Assembly (NCBI GenBank): GCA_023459215.1
Contig: JAEWVF010000080.1
Coordinates: forward strand, 1-15,286
Length of the DNA: 15,286 nt
Origin: Chloroflexota bacterium
GTDB taxonomy: Bacteria > Chloroflexota > Anaerolineae > Anaerolineales > Villigracilaceae
Direction: 5' to 3'
A program made the position numbers and the translations under genes. The notes under the pieces were generated by a model. That model saw only the letters and a program-made list of their open reading frames with translations, did not search any database and had not been told where the DNA came from. This document shows, piece by piece, positions 7,873 through 13,622 of the stretch (its first letter is position 1; each line of letters starts with the position of its first letter).

Positions 7873-9087
7873 TTATATCTCCAATGCCAATAGCGGAATT
7901 TCCATCTCTTGCGGGGTCAATCCGCCGTGATGGCCGTAGTATTTTTGTTCGTATTTGCCTTTTTCATACCACCAGACCGATTCGTAACGGTAGGAAAGGA
8001 TGACCAGGTTGCCGATGCGTTCACGCAGGCGCGGGGTGATCTTGGGGCCAAAGTAACCGGCGTCGAGCAGGTCGGCGGTGCGGAGGACATCCGCTTTGCC
8101 GGCCAGGCCTTCGACCAGCAGCGCCTGGACTTCAGCGAGATGCTCTTCCTTGATGTACAGGAACAGATCGCGGCACGAGCCGCCGGGGACAAGCAATTTT
8201 CCGTCAGCGCTGGTTTTGACGAATTTCTCGAAGCCAGGGAAAGCGCGGTTGAGATAAATTGTGGTTTTCGGGTCGACTTCAGCCTGGCCGTGGTCGGCGG
8301 TCAGCAGCAGCAGGGTTTTGCCGGTCGTTTTTGACTTTTGGCTGAAGAAGTGACGTTCGAGAACGGTCAGGAAGGTATCGATTTCGGCGTCGGCCTGGGC
8401 AGAATCGGGACCGTATTCGTGGTTGATTGAGTCGATTTTATCGTAGTAGAAGAAAAAGTAGTTTTTGCCTTTGGCTTCGGCCAGCGCCTGGCGCAGGTTG
8501 ACCAGGATTTCAGGCAGGGTTTTGAACCCGCGCGCGTTGGCCCCATCGAAGGCGATGTTGGAGTAAGTCGAGGGGGTGTATTCGCGGTGTTGGAAAACCT
8601 GCGATTTGACTCCCAGCCCTTTCAGGCGGCGGTAGATGCTGCGCGGTGGATAGAGCGTTTTCGGGTCGATGCCGGTGGCCTTGAGCTGGTCGCGCTCCGC
8701 GCTGCCGGAGAAGGAAAACAGCAGCGGAACAATCATGGCGTCGAGCAGCGGCTCGTAATAGTTCCACTCATGCAGGCCGCTTTCGCCCATCGGCTGTCCG
8801 CTATGGATGTAGGGGACATGGGCCGAGGTGGTCGAGGGGAAGAGCGAGGTCAGCTTGGCTGTCTGGCCATCGCGCTGAAAGCGCTGTAAAGCAGGCATCT
8901 CGGCAAAACGCTCGAAAAAACGCCAGCCGAAGCCATCAATGAAAAATAGCACGACATTGTCGTAGGTTTCTTCCAGTTCGGTGAAGGGGCGCGAGGCTTT
9001 TGGGCCGCCCAGCAGGCTGGTGATGAGCGGCGGCAGGTTGGCGAATCCGTGCGCATCGAAGCGTGGTTTGATAAAGGATGGATTCAT
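7873..9087 (-). CDS. alkaline phosphatase superfamily protein, type I phosphodiesterase/nucleotide pyrophosphatase-like
   Basis: The 404-aa product fits the type I phosphodiesterase/nucleotide pyrophosphatase branch of the alkaline phosphatase superfamily. Visible metal and nucleophile motifs are FFIDGFGW (Asp51), SLFPSTTSAH (nucleophile Thr86 or Thr87), KIDSINHEYGP (Asp and His), TADHGQAEV (Asp-His) and YGHHGGLTP (His). There is no signal peptide or membrane helix, unlike most alkaline phosphatases, so it is probably cytosolic; the substrate is unknown. The frame stays open to a TTG at 9189, but the ATG at 9087 is preferred: the extra 34 residues look non-coding, and a TATAAT lies only seven bases before this ATG. 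No Shine-Dalgarno sequence precedes it. It is the first gene of the era operon. Confidence 0.85.
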   Translation of the reverse strand: MNPSFIKPRFDAHGFANLPPLITSLLGGPKASRPFTELEETYDNVVLFFIDGFGWRFFERFAEMPALQRFQRDGQTAKLTSLFPSTTSAHVPYIHSGQPMGESGLHEWNYYEPLLDAMIVPLLFSFSGSAERDQLKATGIDPKTLYPPRSIYRRLKGLGVKSQVFQHREYTPSTYSNIAFDGANARGFKTLPEILVNLRQALAEAKGKNYFFFYYDKIDSINHEYGPDSAQADAEIDTFLTVLERHFFSQKSKTTGKTLLLLTADHGQAEVDPKTTIYLNRAFPGFEKFVKTSADGKLLVPGGSCRDLFLYIKEEHLAEVQALLVEGLAGKADVLRTADLLDAGYFGPKITPRLRERIGNLVILSYRYESVWWYEKGKYEQKYYGHHGGLTPQEMEIPLLALEI

Positions 9088-9094
9088 GCCGGGT

Positions 9095-9100
9095 ATTATA
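9095..9100 (-). promoter_or_regulatory. candidate -10 box of the phosphodiesterase-era-yhhN operon
   Basis: Minus-strand TATAAT (9100 to 9095) ends seven bases before the ATG at 9087. Transcription would start at or within a base or two of the start codon, which would make the mRNA leaderless. The -35 region is weak. Confidence 0.5.
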
Positions 9101-9302
9101 AGGTGAGTTTGCTTGAAATTACCGAAGAGAGTCTGTTGGCCAGGATTGGCTTTGAAAAAGCCCCCAAATCGCCCGGCCAGATTCTCCAACTTTGCGTTTC
9201 TGTAATGGATTTGTCAAACAATCGTAGGGGAAACGTAGGTTAAGCGTCAAGCAGTATTAACGTGAAGGTTGTATAGTAGGCACATAGGTGATTTCTCTTC
9301 TC

Positions 9303-9343
9303 CTCCTTTCAAAGGAGAGCCGGGGTCGGCGTCCCCGGCTCTC
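9303..9343 (+). promoter_or_regulatory. two overlapping, mutually exclusive hairpins
   Basis: Hairpin A pairs CTCCTTT (9303-9309) with AAAGGAG (9311-9317); its one-base gap would have to open to form a real loop. Hairpin B pairs GAGAGCCGGGG (9315-9325) with CCCCGGCTCTC (9333-9343), an 11-bp GC-rich stem with a 7-base loop. Bases 9315-9317 belong to both. No T tract follows B on the plus strand. It could be a small RNA, an attenuator-like switch, or a simple inverted repeat. Confidence 0.45.
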
Positions 9344-9371
9344 TCGATTCTAGCACAGGTTGTCCGGGGGA

Positions 9372-9399
9372 CTGGCAGGCAGCCCGCTTCAGCTATAAT
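9372..9399 (+). promoter_or_regulatory. promoter of the TyrA-like gene
   Basis: -35 candidate CTGGCA (9372-9377) and a consensus -10 TATAAT (9394-9399) are separated by 16 bases. Transcription from about 9406 would include the hairpin at 9418-9460 in an untranslated leader of about 80 bases. Confidence 0.6.
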
Positions 9400-9417
9400 T
9401 GCGCTGTAAAACCAAGA

Positions 9418-9460
9418 ATGACCGTTCAGCGCAAAAGCTGTATTTTGTGTGAACGGCCAT
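9418..9460 (+). promoter_or_regulatory. long 5'-UTR hairpin before the TyrA-like gene
   Basis: The 5' arm 9418-9436 pairs with 9443-9460 around the loop GCTGTA. The outer part is ATG-A-CCGTTCA against TGAACGG-C-CAT with a single A/C mismatch. After one bulged G the inner part CGCAAAA pairs with TTTTGTG (one G-U). It is not followed by a T tract on either strand, so it is not an ordinary terminator. It ends 17 bases before the Shine-Dalgarno AGGAGG (9477-9482), which suggests a cis-regulatory or mRNA-stabilising role. Confidence 0.55.
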
Positions 9461-9486
9461 CAAACATGTGAAAAACAGGAGGCGGT

Positions 9487-10455
9487 ATGACCGTCCAAAT
9501 TACAATCATCGGCCTGGGGCAGGTGGGTGTATCCATCGGCCTGGCCCTGGCAGCCCATACAGGAAAGATTCAGCGTATTGGGCATGATAAAGACCTGTCC
9601 CAGGCGCAAAAAGCCAAAACCCTGGGCGCGCTCGACCGGGTTGAGCACAACCTGCCGCGCAGCGTCGAAGGCGCCGATTTGGTTATCCTGGCCCTGCCGA
9701 TGGATGCCATTGCCGAAACCCTGCAGTTGATTGGCCCGGATTTGCGCGAAGGCTGCGTGGTGCTGGATACCGCTCCTTACAAAGCGCCGGTGGCGGATTG
9801 GGCGCAGACTCACCTCCCGGCTGGCCGCCATCATGTTGGCCTGGTCCCAGCCCTTAGCCCGCACCAGATCACCGGCCTGGATCGTCCGCCGCATGCGGAA
9901 TTGTTCCGCGATGGGGTGGTCGGACTGGTCAACCCGCCCGGTGTGCCCGGCGAAGCGGTCAAACTTGCTTCGGACCTCGTTACGCTGCTTGGGGCGCAAC
10001 CGTTTTTTATGGATATATCCGAATCCGACAACCTGATGGCTTCCGCGCACCTCCTGCCGCAATTGCTTTCGGCGGCTTTGCTCGATATGACGGTCGATTT
10101 TTCGGGTTGGCGCGAGATGCGTCGGCTGGCGGGCCGCCCTTATGCGGCGGTAACCCTGCCGGCCGCCAGCCAGGACACTGCTGAGGGATTGGCGCAGGCG
10201 TTGTTGTCCGATCCGCAGGCCAGCCTGGCCGCGCTGGATGCCTACCTCCAGACCCTGGCGGGGTTGCGCACGGCAATCGCTGTTGGCGACGAATCCGAAC
10301 TTGTACGCCGCTTTGAGCAGGCCCGATCTGGACGCGAGAAATGGTGGGCCGAGCGCGCCAGCGGCGATTGGCACAAGGTCGAGTTTGGCTCGGGAGAGCG
10401 CCCCCGGCGTCCCGGGTTGTTTGGCAACTGGTTTGGGCGGGATAAAGGACGATGA
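9487..10455 (+). CDS. TyrA-like (prephenate dehydrogenase family) NAD-binding protein lacking the canonical catalytic residues
   Basis: The 322-aa product has an N-terminal Rossmann domain (GLGQVG at residues 9-14; Asp34 or Asp36 after beta-2 suggests NAD preference) and a helical C-terminal domain like prephenate/arogenate dehydrogenases. Active TyrA enzymes carry a Ser in a D-x-GS-V-K segment and a His in GGHPxxG. Here the matching segments read LDTAPYKAP and HVGLVPALSP, so both residues appear replaced while the surrounding fold pattern (LFRDGVVGL, LLGAQPFFMD, AHLLPQLLSAAL) is kept. It may therefore act on another substrate or be regulatory. Automatic annotation would call it prephenate dehydrogenase. 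The start has AGGAGG at 9477-9482. It is coupled to the next gene by an ATGA overlap. Confidence 0.8.
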   Translation: MTVQITIIGLGQVGVSIGLALAAHTGKIQRIGHDKDLSQAQKAKTLGALDRVEHNLPRSVEGADLVILALPMDAIAETLQLIGPDLREGCVVLDTAPYKAPVADWAQTHLPAGRHHVGLVPALSPHQITGLDRPPHAELFRDGVVGLVNPPGVPGEAVKLASDLVTLLGAQPFFMDISESDNLMASAHLLPQLLSAALLDMTVDFSGWREMRRLAGRPYAAVTLPAASQDTAEGLAQALLSDPQASLAALDAYLQTLAGLRTAIAVGDESELVRRFEQARSGREKWWAERASGDWHKVEFGSGERPRRPGLFGNWFGRDKGR

Positions 10456-10709
10456 GTTTTTATTGCTACATCCTGGAATGCGCCGATGGCACTTACTATA
10501 CCGGCTGGACGACTGACCCGATCCGGCGCGAGAAACAACACAACGCTGGCCGGGGCGCGCGTTATACCAGCACCCGCCGACCGGTCAAAATGGTTTATCT
10601 CGAAGAGCAACCGGACAAAATCAGCGCCTTGAAGCGTGAGTTGGCAATCAAGGCGCTGAAACGGGAGCAGAAAAAGAAGCTGGTCGAAAAGGTGGTTGAG
10701 CAAAAATGA
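10452..10709 (+). CDS. GIY-YIG nuclease superfamily protein (UPF0213/YhbQ-like)
   Basis: The 85-aa product is a single-domain GIY-YIG protein of the UPF0213/YhbQ type. The signature is read as FYCYILECADGTYYTGWT, followed by PIRREKQHNAG with the catalytic Arg, then the C-terminal Glu within KRELAIKAL. The Tyr, Arg and Glu catalytic positions look intact, so nuclease activity is possible; cellular roles of this small family are poorly defined. The C terminus is Lys-rich, suiting nucleic-acid binding. AAGGA lies a few bases before the ATG, and the ATG overlaps the TyrA-like stop codon, so the two are co-translated. Its stop codon lies inside the terminator stem. Confidence 0.9.
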   Translation: MSFYCYILECADGTYYTGWTTDPIRREKQHNAGRGARYTSTRRPVKMVYLEEQPDKISALKRELAIKALKREQKKKLVEKVVEQK

Positions 10710-10746
10710 AGGGCTGTCCGGTTTTGGGGCAGCCCTTCATTTTTTT
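10702..10746 (+). terminator. strong intrinsic terminator, likely bidirectional
   Basis: A-rich ATGAAGGGCTG (10706-10716) pairs with CAGCCCTTCAT (10730-10740) and the stem is extended by A5 against T6. A 13-base loop separates the arms and T residues run to 10746. The stop codon of the GIY-YIG gene (10707-10709) is part of the 5' arm. Confidence 0.93.
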
Positions 10747-10849
10747 AAAGAGTATTTGGTTCATTACCTGCGTAGGTGTACTTTCTTTGATTTGTAAATA
10801 TTTTGCAATATTCAAAAATAATGCCAAGATACTTGCAACGGAGAAAATC

Positions 10850-10900
10850 ATGGTCAATATCCTACAGAAATGCCCCAGTTGTCTAAAAATCGAGATGTAG
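10850..10900 (+). CDS. possible 16-aa micro-ORF with CPSC motif
   Basis: The frame encodes MVNILQKCPSCLKIEM. CGGAG at 10840-10844 sits six bases before the ATG, and the TAG stop is four bases before an intrinsic terminator. This arrangement of ribosome binding site, ORF and terminator is that of a tiny gene or an attenuation leader. The promoter is unclear (TTGCAA at 10804-10809 and GATACT further down with a 19-base spacer are weak). No family is recognised; it may be chance. Confidence 0.25.
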   Translation: MVNILQKCPSCLKIEM

Positions 10901-10904
10901 TGAG

Positions 10905-10936
10905 AGAGCCTCCCCTAAAACGGAGGCTCTTTTTAT
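10905..10936 (+). terminator. intrinsic terminator with no assigned gene
   Basis: AGAGCCTCC (10905-10913) pairs with GGAGGCTCT (10922-10930) around an 8-base loop and is followed by TTTTATTTT. The previous gene already has its own terminator at 10702-10746, so this one implies a separate short transcript from 10747-10904 or a back-up site. Confidence 0.85.
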
Positions 10937-10987
10937 TTTCCTGCGTGGTGATGGTTGCCCCCTTTTTCCTATTTGAGAAAGGTTCGA

Positions 10988-11033
10988 TTTATCATAAGAT
11001 GATAAAGTCTATCTAAATTGACTTGATAGATTT
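10988..11033. promoter_or_regulatory. two adjacent inverted repeats upstream of the beta-helix gene
   Basis: The first is a perfect repeat, TTTATCAT-AAG-ATGATAAA (10988-11006). The second (11005-11013 with 11025-11033) pairs AGTCTATC-type arms with one G-T across 11 bases. Together they lie 42-87 bases upstream of the start codon, where operators sit. TTGACT at 11018-11023 is a possible -35 but no good -10 follows at 16-18 bases. Confidence 0.4.
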
Positions 11034-11074
11034 GGATTTATTGCCAGGGGGCGGTTCTGTTTTAGGAGATTGTT

Positions 11075-13471
11075 ATGTCCCCTTTTCACCACTCTTATAA
11101 AATTTTGCTTTCTATGGCGGTTCTGGCGCTGGGCTCCCTGGCCTGCAACCTGGATTTTATCCGTGAGATTGCCGAGCGGATCGACACAACCCCGACCGAC
11201 TGCAACGCGGAAGCCTTTGTCGTCACAGCCCCCAGCGATACTTATGATGGCATGTGTAATACCCATTGCACCCTGCGGGATGCCGTTATCGCGGCAAACA
11301 CCTGCCCCGGCGACGATGCCATCCAAATCGGCGCGGGGACTTTTTCCCTGCGCCAGCGCGGCAGCGGCAACGAGCGCGGCGACCTGGATATTACGGAGAG
11401 CGTTCGCATCAGCGGAATTTCCCCCGATGAAACGATTATTACTGCAAACGAATCCTGGAAAGAGCGCATCTTCGAGATTGCTGCGGGTGCAACTGTCCGA
11501 ATGAGTGGCTTGACCATCTCAGGCGGCAATATCCAAACGGAAAGCGGCGGCGGCATCCTGAACTTTGGCGATCTGACGCTTGAGCGTGTTCGTTTGCGCG
11601 CCAACATCGCCTTCTCGGGTGCGGGTCTGCATAACGACGGTCGGGCTGTTTTGCTGGATGTCGAAGCGCTTGACAATATCTCTACCCTGACCTTCGATGC
11701 ACTGCGCGGGAGTAACATCCTCCCGTACCCTGATGCCGCCACCCCCGAAGGCTGCGGGGGCGGTATCTCGAACGCTGCGCAGATGCAGGTCAGCGGAGGA
11801 ACGTTCTCGGGCAACTTTTCCCCAATCGGCGCTGGCCTGTGCAACCTGCCGGCAGGAGTGATGAATGTTTCCGGGGCGCAAATCTCGGCAAATGGTACTC
11901 GGCTTCGGCCTGCCATCTTGGGCGGTGGAGTGGCCAACTTCGGCGCGCTAACTATGCAATCTTCCCAGGTGAGCGGGAACGCTGCCCGTTTTGGCGGAGG
12001 GGTGTATGCGTTGATGTCCCGTGATACTGCCGGAGCGTTACTATCCCTTAATGAAGTGAGTATCGCTGAAAACCAGGCTATCAGCTATCTTGGCGAAAGA
12101 TACGGTGGCGATGGGGGCGGGCTGTACATTCGATCTGGTAGCTTCACCATTGAGCGCTCGCTCATATCTGGAAATCATGCCCAAAGCCAGGGTGGAGGCC
12201 TGTACTTCGAACCGGGCTCCGGTTGTGTCTGGTCAGGCGGGGCCTGCACTGGTTCCGAGTTGGGAGATTCCTACGGTAGCGCCATTGGAATTATCAGGCA
12301 TACGTCCATCGTCCGCAACCGCGCGGAGCAAGGCGATTATATTGGTAAAGGTGGCGGCATTGCTTCTTCGGGTTTCTATGGGCAAGGGCAATATCGTTTC
12401 GAAAATGTCACAATCAGCAGCAATCAAGCCTATGAGCGCGGCGGGGCGATCAATGCGCGTGGGAATGCCGAGTTTACCTTTGTCAACGTTACAATCGCCC
12501 AAAACTGGGGCAAAACGACCAGCGGCATCAATGTTGAATCTTTTGCTGTTTTCAACTTCAAGAATACCCTGATCGCCGGGAATTCGCCCTGGAACTGTTA
12601 TTTTGAGGGCCGGCCTAACATCAACTCACAGGGTTACAACATTGAAACCGGGAATTTGTGCCAGTTGCGCCAGGCCACCGACCTCCAGCTTAATCCGGAT
12701 ACGATTCTTTTTGCCAACATCCTGACGGAAGATAACGGTCAGTTGGTCCACATCCTGTACCCCGGCTCTGCTGTTGACCGAATCCCGCTTGCGGAGTGCC
12801 TGGCGGAAGACCAGCGCGGCGCAGCCCGTCCGCAGGGAGAACGCTGTGATGTCGGTGCGTACGAGCTGCTTATCTCTCCGTCCAGCCTGCAAGGGTTTTC
12901 AACGCCCGTGCTGCCCGAGGCAAGCCCCACCCCAACGGCGCTGCCGACCCCAACTGTCGCGCCGCAATTACCGACGATAACCTTCACCAAGAACGCGTTC
13001 TGTCGCAAAGGGCCTGGCACAACTTATTTTGATTTGACCGCTTTCGAAGCCGGGAAAACGGCTGATGTTGTTGGGCGCAACGAGCAGGGTTCGTGGTGGC
13101 TGGTGCAGGTTCCCGGCAGCGAGCAGCGCTGCTGGGTGGCGGATAGCGTTGGCGACAAAACCGGCGACTTGGGCCTGGTTCCGTTTGAGCCAACCCCGGT
13201 CTTGCCGGATGAGCCGGGCGGTTTCAACGATAGTTCAGCTTGCAGCCCCAATCTTAAAACGCGCGATGTGAAACTGGCCTGGGTCGACAGCCCCAACGAA
13301 AGCGGCTACCGGCTGTATCGCAACGGCGTTTTGCTGACGACCCTGGGCGCGAATGTTACCGTTTATGTTGATACCGTCGCAGCGGACAAAAGCTTCAGCT
13401 ATGAGATCGAGGCCATCAACACCTTTGGCGCTTCGGCCCGCCAGACGACCGAGGTCTCGGCCTGCAATTAG
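11075..13471 (+). CDS. secreted or lipid-anchored right-handed beta-helix protein with CSLREA-like N terminus, SH3-like and FN3-like tail
   Basis: The 798-aa product starts with a hydrophobic signal segment ending in LGSLAC, an imperfect lipobox, so it is exported and perhaps lipid-anchored at the cell surface. Residues about 45-85 match the CSLREA-type entry motif (FVVTAPSDTYDG, CNTHCTLRDAV). About 85-540 form beta-helix coils marked by repeated GGGI/GGGL and SGN/SxNxA units, like Pmp-type polymorphic repeats. A Pro/Thr linker (about 615-631) leads to a bacterial SH3-like domain (about 636-692, FCRKGPGTTYFDL to CWVADSVG) and a fibronectin III-like end (about 721-798). Many Cys residues suggest disulfides. 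The start has AGGAG at 11064-11068. The role is probably adhesion or polysaccharide binding, by inference. Confidence 0.85.
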   Translation: MSPFHHSYKILLSMAVLALGSLACNLDFIREIAERIDTTPTDCNAEAFVVTAPSDTYDGMCNTHCTLRDAVIAANTCPGDDAIQIGAGTFSLRQRGSGNERGDLDITESVRISGISPDETIITANESWKERIFEIAAGATVRMSGLTISGGNIQTESGGGILNFGDLTLERVRLRANIAFSGAGLHNDGRAVLLDVEALDNISTLTFDALRGSNILPYPDAATPEGCGGGISNAAQMQVSGGTFSGNFSPIGAGLCNLPAGVMNVSGAQISANGTRLRPAILGGGVANFGALTMQSSQVSGNAARFGGGVYALMSRDTAGALLSLNEVSIAENQAISYLGERYGGDGGGLYIRSGSFTIERSLISGNHAQSQGGGLYFEPGSGCVWSGGACTGSELGDSYGSAIGIIRHTSIVRNRAEQGDYIGKGGGIASSGFYGQGQYRFENVTISSNQAYERGGAINARGNAEFTFVNVTIAQNWGKTTSGINVESFAVFNFKNTLIAGNSPWNCYFEGRPNINSQGYNIETGNLCQLRQATDLQLNPDTILFANILTEDNGQLVHILYPGSAVDRIPLAECLAEDQRGAARPQGERCDVGAYELLISPSSLQGFSTPVLPEASPTPTALPTPTVAPQLPTITFTKNAFCRKGPGTTYFDLTAFEAGKTADVVGRNEQGSWWLVQVPGSEQRCWVADSVGDKTGDLGLVPFEPTPVLPDEPGGFNDSSACSPNLKTRDVKLAWVDSPNESGYRLYRNGVLLTTLGANVTVYVDTVAADKSFSYEIEAINTFGASARQTTEVSACN

Positions 13472-13496
13472 CCAAGATAAATGGTTGTCTTCCTAA

Positions 13497-13550
13497 ATGC
13501 CCGACATGCTCGAAGAACTGCGCTCGGCCGGGCTGAAGATACAACTCTAA
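13497..13550 (+). other. 17-codon GC-rich open frame, possible gene remnant
   Basis: The frame reads MPDMLEELRSAGLKIQL and stops at TAA just before a hairpin. It directly follows a TAA in the same register and has no ribosome binding site. Its GC-rich codons match the upstream genes rather than the AT-rich island that begins after 13588, so it may be the tail of a lost gene. No family is recognised. Confidence 0.15.
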
Positions 13551-13588
13551 ACGAAAAGAGCCTCCCGTAAAAAGGATGCTCTTTTCGT
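13551..13588. terminator. hairpin between convergent genes, possible terminator
   Basis: ACGAAAAGAGC (13551-13561) pairs perfectly with GCTCTTTTCGT (13578-13588), and an inner TCC/GGA extends the stem. The T tract lies inside the arms rather than after the stem, so it is a weaker match to intrinsic terminators, but its place between two converging genes (ends 13471 and 13623) supports that role. Confidence 0.55.
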
Positions 13589-13622
13589 AAAAAATAGCGG
13601 GTAGGTGTTTTATGAGATGCAA

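Larger units (their letters stand above)
9088..9486. other. non-coding region between divergent transcription units
   Basis: No convincing protein gene lies here. It holds the minus-strand promoter of the phosphodiesterase (9095-9100), a weak TATAGT at 9272-9277 on the plus strand, two overlapping hairpins (9303-9343), the promoter of the TyrA-like gene (9394-9399) and a long hairpin before that gene (9418-9460). An open plus-strand frame at 9049-9243 is partly antisense to the phosphodiesterase gene and shows no family signal. Confidence 0.7.
10747..11074. other. intergenic region with micro-ORF, terminator and inverted repeats
   Basis: No full-length gene is seen. The stretch is AT-rich and contains a 16-codon open frame with ribosome binding site (10850-10900), a terminator (10905-10936), two neighbouring inverted repeats (10988-11006 and 11005-11033) and the ribosome binding site of the beta-helix gene (TAGGAG at 11063-11068). 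A longer frame in the same register begins inside the previous terminator and is not credible. Confidence 0.7.

Noticed and set aside
9049..9243. 64-codon plus-strand open frame before the TyrA-like gene
   Set aside because: It overlaps the start of the phosphodiesterase gene on the other strand, has no ribosome binding site and no family resemblance.
9271..9343. Possible structured RNA gene of a known class (6S, tmRNA, riboswitch)
   Set aside because: The hairpins are clear but no consensus core of a known RNA family could be recognised, so only a regulatory-element entry was kept.
9460..10374. 304-codon minus-strand open frame opposite the TyrA-like gene
   Set aside because: The plus strand has a Rossmann motif, ribosome binding site and a coupled downstream gene; the minus frame shows no domain and is rich in Arg, Gln and Gly.
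10706..10849. Upstream extension of the micro-ORF to a 64-codon frame
   Set aside because: Its ATG lies inside the stem of the GIY-YIG gene terminator, so it would not be translated from an intact transcript.
11519..11937. Minus-strand open frames opposite the beta-helix gene
   Set aside because: They are shadows of the Gly-rich repeats; the plus-strand product has a signal segment and coherent domains.
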